Origin: Steinernema hermaphroditum | Lineage: Eukaryota > Nematoda > Chromadorea > Rhabditida > Steinernematidae | Assembly (NCBI GenBank): GCA_030435675.1 | Contig: CM059621.1 | Span: 4,588,001 to 4,652,000, forward strand | Direction of reading: 5' to 3' | DNA length: 64,000 nt | Shown here: one piece after another, positions 35,401-45,572 of the stretch | How the letters are laid out: each line of letters starts with the position of its first letter | Position numbering within the stretch: the first letter of the stretch is position 1 | Made by a program: the position numbers and the translations under genes | Notes under the pieces: model-generated | Told to the model about the DNA's origin: nothing | Databases searched by the model: none | Seen by the model: the letters and a program-made list of their open reading frames with translations, nothing else

Positions 35401-38400
35401 AAAACCGTCGTCGATTGTTCAGAGGAGGTTGTTAAACATTAACTTATGAACAAGGGAATTTACCATTGCAAATTAAGGTCTTTTTGGAGACGTTAAATGG
35501 TTTGTCTATTCTACTGAATTTCAACAACGCGGTTTACCACACGTCCACATGGTAATAGCTTTGGCCGACCAATTCAAACCTCGTTCTCCGGAAGAAATTG
35601 ATCGCGTTTGTCAGGCAGAATTGCCGGTCGTCCCTGATCCATCACATGAGCATTATAACGAGTAAGAACGAAATCTTCTCTATAACGCACAAACACTCTA
35701 TTACAGTCAGAAATTGCTCCGAGAATTAGTTGAACAATTCATGATACACAAACCGTGTCAAGGCAAGGATACTTATTGCCGCAAAGGCGTACCTGTGCAG
35801 CGAAAAACGTGTTCCAAACGTTTTCCTAAAGAATTCGCTAACTTCTCACGTCCTATTGAAGATGACTATGCCGTTCTAAGGCGCCCCAATAACGGCGAAT
35901 GTTCAAGGTGTGAAACAAATTCACGCCTATGTTTTTATCCTATTTGTTTAGCATTAATCCTGAAGCAACTAACGCATATGTGGTACCATATAACAGGACG
36001 CTATTGAAGCGCTACCAAGCACATATAAACGTTGAAATAATAACTAATCTTCGTGTACTCAAATACTTGTATAAGTATCTATACAAAGGTTGTTTTAAAG
36101 TTTGAAAAATCAGGCACAAAATTGATTTTTATAGGATTCAATAGGGCACTAATAGAAACCATGGAACGATCAGCAATCGACAATGGTGCTCCACACGGCA
36201 GAGCGGGAAACATGGTTTCGACTGAGCATATTCTATATCCAAGAGGAATAAATTTACCTGATGGAGTCCTTGAGGTTTGCAAATGAGAATTACAGAAAAC
36301 AACCTACATTTTTTCATTATTAGAAAAGAAACCGAGACGCTGCTAATCTCCTCGGTAGAACACTTGGCACAACGTAAGCAATGAGAGTCAGAACAACTTT
36401 AAATGTTAAAGTTACAGTGTGGATGACAATCAGAGACCTATTCTGGTATATGACGAAGTGCATCTTATCGAAGACATGCGGGCCGTAACAAGCTGCGAAG
36501 CTGCGTGGGAAACGTCAGAATATGACATGCATGTCTCCAGTCACACTGTTTGTACGGGCTACGTCCATATGCCTGACAGGGAACCACTGATAGTTGAAAG
36601 AGGTATTGCTACACCACATCCGCAACAATCAAACCAATGTTTTAGAACACGAAGAAGAGCTTTTCCAACGTTTGCAACAAGCCGACCGAGAGATTCCGTC
36701 AATGTTAAAAGCTTGGTTTCAAATAAACGGCCATCCTCCTAATAATCAAACGAAAGAGCTTCTGGAGACCCTTACATTCAACGAGATGTTTCGCTACTTC
36801 CGCTATAAGAACAAGAAATGGGTGAAAAAGGTTCACGTCAATGAAGATACCGTCGTAACACGAATAAAAAGTAGGATAAACATTGAATAAAGAACTATTT
36901 ACAAACAATGCGTTTAGCTGTTCACCCTCGATTTACCGAACTTTTCGCTATTCGACTCTTGGCCTTAAATATGAAGTTTGTGAAAAGTTTCGAGGAACTG
37001 CGAACATGCAACGGCGTTGTGTGCGAAACCTTTGTCGCTGCTGCAAGAGTTGGAAAACTTTTTAATTTTATGCTTTGACTAAGTATTTAGATGCGTGGTC
37101 TCATGACAGATGAGGTTGAGTGGAGAGACGCTCTTGAAGAGGCTGGAACAATGGAACTTCCAGTTAACATTCGCCGACTCTTCGCTTCAATCCTCATCTT
37201 TTCGGTGCCTGCGAATCCGAGGGAACTCTGGGAAGATTACAAAGAATCGATGTATGACAGACGAGGCACACTTCAACAGAAAGAAGCAAGAGCGCTCTTT
37301 CACATACGATCTATTCTTCGTCACCACGGAAGAGAGCTGACAGATTTCGACCTTCCCGGTAAAGCATTAGAAGTGTTCATAAATTATATTGTCATTTTAA
37401 AGATGTTCATAATGATCATTTGGGCAACATCCGAGAGCTCGATGATGACTACTCAGATCTCTTCCTTACTGCTACAGAGGTTCAAGAGAAGGCCGACAAC
37501 TTGCTTACGGTATCAAACAAATCATAAAAGTCCCTAATTTTGCTATTTAGCAACTAAATGATGAACAAAAAACTGTATACACAGAAATAATGACTCAGCT
37601 TGTAGACAATAATGGAAAAAGGCTCTTCTTCCTCGAAGGCTCAGGGGGCTGCGGAAAAACTTTCCTCTACAATACATTGTACTACAACCTACGTGCCAAA
37701 GGGTACAAAGTTCGTTGTGTTGCGCACACTGGCTCTGCTGCCAGTCTCCTACCGAACGGATCTACTGTGCATAGCACATTTGGTATTCCCATTGAAGTAG
37801 AGGAAGAGATGGAAAGTCACATTGCGCTGGAAAGTGCCAAAGGTTACGTGAATCATGCTTGATCAAAACACAGTTTCAATTTTCAGCTGATGACTTGAAA
37901 AGTGTGAAAGTTATCCTATGGGACGAAGCTACAATGACTGATCGTCGTATTTACGCTTGTGTCAGTCATTTTCTTCAAGCACTGCACCCCGAGTTAGAAG
38001 ATGAAATGTTTGGTGGTGTCATGATAATAGCAGGTGGTGACTGGAAGCAAACACTCCCTATTGTTCCAGAAGTAAACACCTCGCACCTATTTTCCATCCT
38101 ACTTATTCTTTGTTTAAGGCTCTTGGCCATGGAGTTATTGATTACACTTTGAAAAAAACGGATATGTGGGAACAATTTGTGAAGTTCATGCTCACAACAA
38201 ACATACGCGCACAAACCGATCCAGCATTTGCGGCAAAACTCCTCGATATCGGCTTAGGAACAAGTCGAGATGAAGACGACCAAGTTGACTTGCCCTACCA
38301 AATAATTCGAACTGACGACGATAAGGTTTCCACACAATCATCGCAACAATTAAAACGAAAGGGTTTTAGGTTATCGATTTCGTTTTTCCTCCAAATTCTG

Positions 38401-39137
38401 ACTGGGCTAATCGTTCAATACTGGCTGTCACCAATAAGACAAGTTTGGAAATAGCAGAAAAAGTAATTAGAAGCGCCTTAAAATGTAAACATTAGCTTTC
38501 TTCAGGTCCTCGAACGATTACCAGGACAAAGTAAAACATTTACATCTGTTGATTCTCCATATCAGGAGAGATCATTTGTGTCCGTTGATCCAGAGGTATA
38601 TCACAATCAGACTACTTCCGGACTGCCCCCACATTTCTTGAATTTGAAAATCGGATGTGAAGTGATTTTGCTTCGCAACTTGAATGTCACGTTAGGCCTG
38701 TGCAACGGAACTCGACTGAAAATCAAACACATGACAAATAATGTAATGCTTAGCTGTCCTTGCACATGAAATTTAAAGACCGTTCTTAGGTGCTCTTCTG
38801 TGAACCAGTGAATAAGAACGACCGCACGCCAGATACAGTCTGTATTCATCGAATGCCTTTGACAAGTACGAATCGTCCTGACAAAGATTTTGTCTTTTTG
38901 CGCCACCAGTTCCCTGTTCGACTCAGTTATTCGCTAACGATTAACAAGTCGCAAGGCCAATCGTTGGACAAAGTCGGCATAGTACTTGATACTCCATGTT
39001 TCGCACACGGCCAACTTTACGTCGCCTTGAGTCGAGCTCATAAACAAGAGGATGTTGCTATCTTCCACTACAACGTTTATGTCGCAGGAAAATCTAATGT
39101 CGTCCATAATGTGGTTTACGAAGAAATTCTGAGATGA
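32470..39137 (+). CDS. Helitron Rep-helicase, intron-rich and apparently intact
   Basis: About 27 introns, mostly 40-50 nt, can be removed to leave one frame of roughly 1,800 residues from ATG 32470 to TGA 39135-39137. Order of domains: a basic N-terminus with two related exons starting ETPE; a Cys/His finger (CYHCGALHFKGFHTCC, about 33078-33127); the Helitron-like N-terminal region (GSPRYLRNQFENAVTLSNKL); the HUH nuclease with HVH at about 35540-35548 (RGLPHVHMV) and the Tyr motif KYLYKYLYKG at 36058-36088; and a PIF1-type helicase with Walker A GSGGCGKT (37638-37661), Walker B ILWDEAT (about 37912), AGGDWKQTLPIVP, SYSLTINKSQGQS and QLYVALSRA. It catalyses rolling-circle transposition: single-strand nicking and joining by HUH/Tyr, unwinding by PIF1. 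One intron at about 33972 is GC-AG. Expression cannot be judged. Confidence 0.9.
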
Positions 39138-39480
39138 TTTGTCTGGTGCTTACAAAACTTGTTGCATACTTGTTATTTTTTTGATTGCCAATACAATATT
39201 TGTTAGTATACCGAGTTATGGTTTTACAAATGAGTACTGTTGTGATCCAATATTTACCTGATTTGGGTTTGGTAGAAAATGTGCTTTGCTGCAAAACATA
39301 CCGTATGTTATATAGGAAACATTGTTGAGAGCTCCCAGCCGTAGACATATGTCATTTTCAAAGGTAAATAGCAGCATCCATTATGGACTTTTCACAGGTG
39401 AAAACACATTTTCCAATCTATCTAACAAATCATCCTTTCCAGGGAAATACTTTCTAATCCTCATTCTTATATATCACAAC

Positions 39481-39855
39481 TAGAGTTGGCATCGGGTCGA
39501 ACCCGAAAATCCTCATTTTTTGCAGTACGGACCAATTTTGAAGTCCAATCGAGAAACTTCCAAGTGCGCTGGCTTCGCCCCAACGTCGCGGCCCAGAATA
39601 GTCAAAAAATTTGACCGAAGAACGAAAAAATCCATTCAAAAATTTTCGGGTTCAGATTTTCGGGTTCGGGTTCGGGTTTTTCGGGTTTCACCCCTAATTG
39701 GACCTTGTTTTGTTGTTCGGTCAAACTTTTTTGATTATGCTGGGCCGCGACGTTGGGGCGAAGCCAGCGCACTTGAAAGTTTCTCGTTTGGACTACAAAA
39801 TTGGTCCGTATTGCAAAAAATGCGAATTTTCGGGTTCGACCCGATGCCAACTCTA
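39481..39855. mobile_element. hAT-type MITE with 8-bp target duplication
   Basis: The terminal inverted repeats begin TAGAGTTGGCATCGGGTCGA and extend inward about 30 bp, with further palindromy (the two arms share GCGCTGGCTTCGCCCCAACG in opposite orientation). The direct repeat ATCACAAC flanks it at 39473-39480 and 39856-39863. An 8-bp duplication and a TAGAGTTGGCA terminus are typical of hAT elements. 375 bp, no transposase. Confidence 0.9.
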
Positions 39856-39969
39856 ATCACAACGACAAAAAAGCTATTCTGCCTCAATTCTTCCAAAGTT
39901 TAATAAAAAGTTGTTCCTTTAAGCAGCAACGTAAAGGTTAAGGACTTCCTTATAAAAAAGAGATATTTC

Positions 39970-40140
39970 CACTTTTCCATCTAAAAATTCTTTTATTTTC
40001 AATTGATTCAATAAAATTCCAATCTTTTCATCCTCCAAACCTCTCCTAAACCTCTCCTGTTCCGTTGGTTCGTTGGTTCCTAGTCTACGCCGCTATAATA
40101 AAGAATCCTTTTCTTCACTTTCTGTCCTTCTGTCTGTCTG
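39970..40140. repeat. Array-flanking repeat, left copy
   Basis: The same sequence (GAAATTTCCACTTTTCCATC...GTTGGTTCGTTGGTTCCTAG, then a TATA-like ATAATAAA) recurs at 43528-43700 on the other side of the arrays. Confidence 0.8.
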
Positions 40141-40269
40141 TCCGTCACGCTCCTACTTTGCAACTGTGGCCTCTTGGTGCCAAACCACCTTCACCATCAT
40201 GTTTCTCATCGGTAATCTATCACAGGAAAAATACTCCCACCCCTGGCTCCCACCACGATCCTAAGAAAA

Positions 40270-41000
40270 CAGGTTCCACTAACCTCTTTTTTCTTCCTTT
40301 GTCCATTTTCGCCCAAAACACTGTCATATCTCTCTGCTCCATCATGTTTAGGTCTGGGCCCAAAATTTTTTTAAAACAGGTTCAAACCTGGAAATGTCAT
40401 AGGTTCGTCCCTTTTCCCAAAAGTGCCCCAAACTTCTTCAAATGTGCCAAAATAAACCCTCAAACTTTTCGTGCCAGGACCCAAAAATTTTGGAAAAGTC
40501 ATATGTTCGGTCAAGTGTTAAAAATTGAAAAAGGTTCAAATTTGGAAATGTCATAGGTTCGTCCCTTTTCCCAAAAGTGCCCCAAACTTCTCCAAATGTG
40601 CCAAAATAAAACTTTAAACTTTTCGTGTCAGGACCAAAAAATTTTGGAAAAGTCATATGTTCGTCCCTTTTCCCAAAAGTGCTCCAAACTTCTCCAAATG
40701 TTCCAAAATAAATCTTCAAACTTTTCGTGTCAGGACCAAAAAATTTAGGAAATGTCATATGTTCGGTTAAGTGTTAAAAATTGAAAAAGGGTTCAAATTT
40801 GGAAATGTCATATGTTCGTCCATGAGCCTAAAATTGAAAACAGGTCAAAATTTGGAAGTGTCATATGTTCGTCCACCATTCCAAAACTGCCCTAAAAAGC
40901 TCCTGCTCAACTACTTTGTTCTCTTAACATCTTCTTCGGGTCAAGGCCTAAAATTTAGGAAGTGTCATATGTTCGTCCAATGGTTCAAAATTGGTTCCTA
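40270..41000. repeat. Satellite array with GGAAATGTCATA-GTTCG box (units of about 53 and 120 bp)
   Basis: Alternating units of aaaacaggttcaaatttgg type and cccttttcccaaaagtgccc type all contain GGAAATGTCATA(T/G)GTTCG. The leader matches that of the 26308-26695 array. Frames in it on either strand are by-products of the repeat. Confidence 0.85.
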
Positions 41001-41129
41001 CACTTCCCTATACCTACTCAACTTCTCCTTTTGGTTCAACAACACAAAGACTTTGAGAAGAGTACAGCTTAACTCTTTTGGTCTCACCACGAAATCATTT
41101 AGTGATGCAAAATCGGATCCTTTGAGTTC

Positions 41130-43400
41130 CAAATGATTCTCTTTCGTCGGAAAGGGAATTCATAGCCTATCCTCTAAAGTTGGAAAGCAAATTGTTTGAC
41201 GTTGGAACGGAAATTCATAAAGAAATGTTTAGGTCTGGAAACCGAATTCATATATGATTCCCTGAAGTTCGAAAAAGAGGATTCACAGAGGATTCTGCCA
41301 CCTTGGAAGACAAATTCCTAAAAAATTCTTTTGCGTTGGAAAGCGAAATCATAAAGCTCTTCTGAAGTTGAAGCGCAAATTCGTGGAGAAATCTAAGACG
41401 TTGGAAAGTGAATTCACCGCATATCTTTATTTTGGAACGCAAATTCACAAACTGTCCTGGGAAGTTGGATCCAAAATCACAGAGGACTCTTTGTAGTTGA
41501 AAAGATTTCAAACAGATCTTCTCCTTTTCATTGGAAACGTTTCAAATAGCAAAATCTCTTTCGTTGGAAGGGAAATCTTCGAAGTTGGAAGGCGAATTCA
41601 CAGAGGATTCCCCAAAGTTGAACACAGAATCATGGTCTATCCTCTGCAGTTGGAAAGCGAATTCATAGAGAAATCTTTGATGTTCGATAGGAAATTCATA
41701 GGGAATACTCTGAAGTTGGTCACCAAATCATAGGCTCTCCTTTGAAGTTGGAACGCAAATTCATAAAGAATTCCCTGGAATTGGAAAGATATCAAACAAA
41801 TTTCTCTTTAGTTGGAAAGCGAAATCATGGCCTGTTCTCTGAAGTTGGAAAGTTAATTCATGGATGATTCCCTAAAGTTGGACGTAAAATCATAGCCTGC
41901 CCTATGCAGTTGGAAAGCGAATTCACAGAGATCTCTTTGAGATTGGAAAGTGAATTCACAGGGGATTCTCGACATTGGGAGGCAAATTCACAGAGAAGTC
42001 TTTGGCATCATGAATAGAATTCATAGAGGATTCTCTGCTATTGGAAAGGTATCAAACAGGTCCCTCTCTTTAGTTGCAAAGCGACTCCACAGAGAATACT
42101 CTGAAGTTGGAAAGTGAAATCACAGAGGATTCTCATACACTGGAAAGCAAAATCATGACCTATTCCCTAAAGTTGCACAGGAAATCATAGAGAAATCTTT
42201 GATGTTGGATAGGAAATTCATAGGGAATACTCTGAAGTTGGTCACCAAATCATAGGCTGTCCTTATTCCCCCCATGATTCCCTAAAGTTGGACTTAAAAT
42301 CATAGCAATTTCAGCATAGCGGATTCTCCGCTGTTGGAAAGGTATCAAACAGGTCCCTCTCTTTAGTTGCAAAGCGACTCCACAGAGAATACTCTGAAGT
42401 TGGAAAGTGAAATCACAGAGGATTCCCTGAAGTTGGACGCAATATCATAGAGAAATCTTTGACGTTGGATAAGGAGTCCATAAGGAATAATCTGAAGTTG
42501 GAAAGGGAATTCACAAAGGATCCTCATACATTGGAAAGCAAAATCATGACCTATTCCCTGAAGTTGCACAGGAAATCATAGCTTATTCTCAAATGTTGGA
42601 ACGCAAATTCATAGAGCATTCCCTGGAGTTGGAAAGGGAATTCACAGACAATACTGTGAGGTTGAATCGCAAATACACAACGTGTGCTCTAAAGTTGGAA
42701 CGTAAAATTACAGGGAACTCTTTGTAGTTGAAAAGATTTCAAACAGATATGTGCCTTTCGTTGGAAAGGTTTCAAATAGAAATGTCTATTTCGTTGGAAG
42801 GGAAATCTTCGAAGTTGGAAGGCGAATTCATAGAAGATTCTCTGACATTGAAGAGGCATCAAGCAGATATTCCGCCGACGTTGGAACACGCAAATTCACT
42901 GAGAATTCCCTATAGTTGGGCACAAAATCATTGTATATCCCTTTCAGTTGGAAAGCGAATTCACAGAGGGTTCTTTTGCGTTGGATAGGGAATTCATAGG
43001 AAATACTCTGACGTTGGAAAGCTAAATCGTAGAGAAATCTTCGGCCTTGGAAAGCGAATTCATGGATGATTCTCTAAAGTTGAATAGCGAAATTACTAAT
43101 GATTGTTTGGCGTTGGAAAGCAAATTCATAGAGAAGTCTTTGGCGTTAGAAATACAATTCATAGAGGATTCTCTGCTGTTGGAAAGGTATCAAATAGGTC
43201 CCTCTCTTTCGTTGGAAAGCGAACCTGGAGAGAATACTCTGAAGTTGGACGCGAAATCAGAGCCTTCCCTTTTAAGTTGGAACGAAAATTCGCAGAGGAT
43301 TCTTTGGCATTCTAATGCAAAATCATAAAGAAATCTTTGACGTGGGATCGAAAAAAAAAAGAATTTTCTGATGTTGGAAAGGTTTCGAAACATAACTTTT
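41130..43400. repeat. 33-bp degenerate minisatellite, nearly 70 copies
   Basis: Each unit is close to ctgaagttggaaagcgaatt followed by catagaggattcc. Unit length 33 is a multiple of three, so frames through it give an 11-residue peptide repeat of the LESEFIEDSL type, but no frame exceeds 93 codons and no start context or splice pattern supports a gene. Confidence 0.85.
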
Positions 43401-43527
43401 GATAATCTGCTTTTCCTTAGAAATATTTAAAACTCTTCCTTTCTTTTATTTTATCTATAAAAACAATCAATCTACTTTCTACAAATTATTAAAAGAAAGT
43501 TTAAAAGACTGATTTATCAAATTAAAA

Positions 43528-43700
43528 ACTGAAATTTCCACTTTTCCATCTAAAATTCTTTTATTTTCCACTGATTCAATAAAATTCCAATCTTTTCATC
43601 CTCCAAACCTCTCCTACTTCGTTGGTTCGTTGGTTCCTAGTCGACCGCCCGTATATAAAGCAGATCGCACGGGCCCTTTTGTCTGTCCGTAACAAAATCA
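43528..43700. repeat. Array-flanking repeat, right copy
   Basis: Direct repeat of 39970-40140, ending with CCTAGTCGACCGCCCGTATA and TGTCTGTCCGT. The TATATAAA-like sequence followed by a T/G-rich start-like sequence looks promoter-like. Confidence 0.75.
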
Positions 43701-43789
43701 CTCCGTTGACTATGATGTTAATGTCATCTTGTCGAGCTCATTGACCTCTATGGAATGCACGTAAATTTTTCATTTTCATCCTATACAAA

Positions 43790-44145
43790 ATGACTTAAGC
43801 GGCCATGTCTAAAGACAGGAAACGTCATAGGTTCGTTCATTCCAGAATGTTCTCGAAACTTCTTGAAACTTCTGGAAAATGAATCGTGGTGAGACCAAAA
43901 ATTTAGGAAATGTCATACGTTCAGACAAGTGTTGAAAAAGTGCCTAAAACGAAACCTATGAAGTATTAGACTACGCTAACATATTCGTCGTCGCGAGACT
44001 ACAATTTTAGTAAATGTCATACGTTCAGACGACTGCCAGAAAAGTGCCTAAAATGAAGCCTGTGAACTATTAATCCACGTAGACATGTTTATCGTGGTGA
44101 GACCAAAAATTTAGGAAATGTCATACGTTCAGACAAGTGTTGAAT
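43790..44145. repeat. Satellite array (about 120-bp units), left part
   Basis: Units contain CCAAAAATTTAGGAAATGTC, ATACGTTCAGAC and AAGTGCCTAAAACGAA. The array breaks at 44145 and resumes at 48691 with the continuing unit. Confidence 0.85.
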
Positions 44146-44384
44146 ATCTTCTCCTCGAGGACAGAGTGTAGATCGTCGAAAGCATCCCTTGATAGGCGAA
44201 GAAACTTCTGGAGATCGCGTCGATCGTCTGATTGATAGTAAGTTCGAAACAAGCGGAATCGCGCTGGCTCATGAAGAAGGTGTGCTGGGCGCACATAATA
44301 GCGCCGCTTCTTCATTCTTAGCTTCCTTAGACGGTTGAGCTCCCTCAGCATCGCCAAGTAGTTGAACGCGTCGAATAGAGTCAT
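44146..44384 (-). pseudogene. PIF/Harbinger transposase, N-terminal fragment
   Basis: On the minus strand an acceptor TTTCCAG is followed by MTLFDAFNYLAMLRELNRLR, then RRYYVRPAHL and SDDRRDLQKFLRLSRDAFDD: the N-terminal pattern of Harbinger nucleases (R-R-x-W/Y-x-V-R-P ... F-x-x-x-x-R-M/L-S-x-x-x-F). After about 80 residues the frame runs straight into satellite sequence, so the DDE catalytic domain is absent. Confidence 0.75.
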
Positions 44385-44483
44385 CTGGAAACATGTATAT
44401 ATTGCTAAATTCTCACAAAAAAAAAAACTGTATTCGTCCGAGAAACAGCACAAACGAATGATGTAGGAAACAATGCATTTTTT

Positions 44484-45421
44484 CTAAATGTCCAGGCACA
44501 ACAACTCATACTTATTACAAATCTCCAAAATCTCATGTTTCATTTGAACGGCGAGGCGACGATTCTTTTCTTCGACGTCGGTAAATACCTTTTGCACGTA
44601 ATGGCCAAACGTGGCTTCGGTAACAGTTCGTGCAAGTTGCTCCTTAATCGAATCTGCAGTAGAAATAATTGCGGCGTCAACGGAATCAATGCTCTTCTTC
44701 TGGCGACGCACATGCGGCTCGTGTGATGACTGAACCGTTTGGGTCGAGGATGGTCCTTCAGTGCTGACTGGATCATCTCCAATTCCTTCAGTGTCGACAT
44801 CAATTTGCGAGAGATACTCGTAATTGGAGACCGAGCCCTGCGAAAGCAGGAGACTCGGCCTAAAACTCATAATGACATGAGAGCAGACGACAGACGTACG
44901 TTTTAATTGCCGATCTTGATTCCTGCAGAAAAGAGAGATCTTCGCTGAACTTCCAGTGGGTCTTCGCACTGGCATCTAATCCATCTCCTGTCTTCGGCTT
45001 CTTTCCTCTAACGTTGTTCTTGTAATATTTGTGGAGAAGTCCCCACGTTTCTCCGACATACTGGCCTAAAAAAGATGAGAAGCGTAAGTTACGGTACGAG
45101 GAACTTGCCATTTAGATCCATTCCAGTATCGTTATTTATTCTCTTCGCAATACTTTCAAACACTACAGTCTTCTTGTAAGTGTTCTTGTAGTCTGGATGG
45201 CTTTCTGCCCAGACGAACTCTTGAGACTGCACTTCTTTGATGATGAGACGTTTCACGTCGTCTTCGGTATATTCCGTACCAATCCACGGCTGAATGCTGG
45301 ATGTATCCCTCTTCTTTCGTTTTCTCGGCAGTGTATGTGAAGTATCAAGTTCGTTTTCTTCGCGCACGAGCACCAACTCCTCTTCTCCAGGAATGATCTC
45401 TTCGCTGCACTTATCCATCAT
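44484..45421 (-). CDS. MADF-domain DNA-binding protein (Harbinger partner)
   Basis: Three minus-strand exons: 45109-45421, 44900-45065, 44484-44859, giving 284 residues. The first intron uses a GC donor (AATG-GCAAGT...TTTTTTAG); the second is GTACGT...TTTTAG. Residues about 50-140 form a MADF/Myb-SANT-like domain (DDVKRLIIKEVQSQEFVW, HPDYKNTYKKTVVFESIAKR, ETWGLLHKYYKNNVRG, HWKFSEDLSFL). The C-terminal half holds a Ser/Thr-rich region and a coiled coil ending KHEILEICNKYELLCLDI. PIF/Harbinger elements encode such a protein to bring the transposase to the nucleus and DNA, and it lies just upstream of the transposase fragment on the same strand. This one is undamaged. Confidence 0.8.
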
Positions 45422-45572
45422 AAACCTCTAAATAACGCATCTGAGCATTAGTACATATTTAACATAGAGTACATGGCGGCGTGACGAGAAGGCCGATTCA
45501 AATAGGTCCAAAAGTGCTTGGGAAGCACACAAGTATGACCATTGGCCAACAATGGCAGCTCAATTCACTCTT

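Noticed and set aside
33949..39137. Helit­ron region as a heavily frameshifted pseudogene
   Set aside because: First impression from broken frames; each break coincides with a 40-50 nt intron with good sites, and phases agree throughout.
40065..40758. Open frames of 106-163 codons on both strands
   Set aside because: By-products of tandem repeats; amino-acid sequence is merely periodic.
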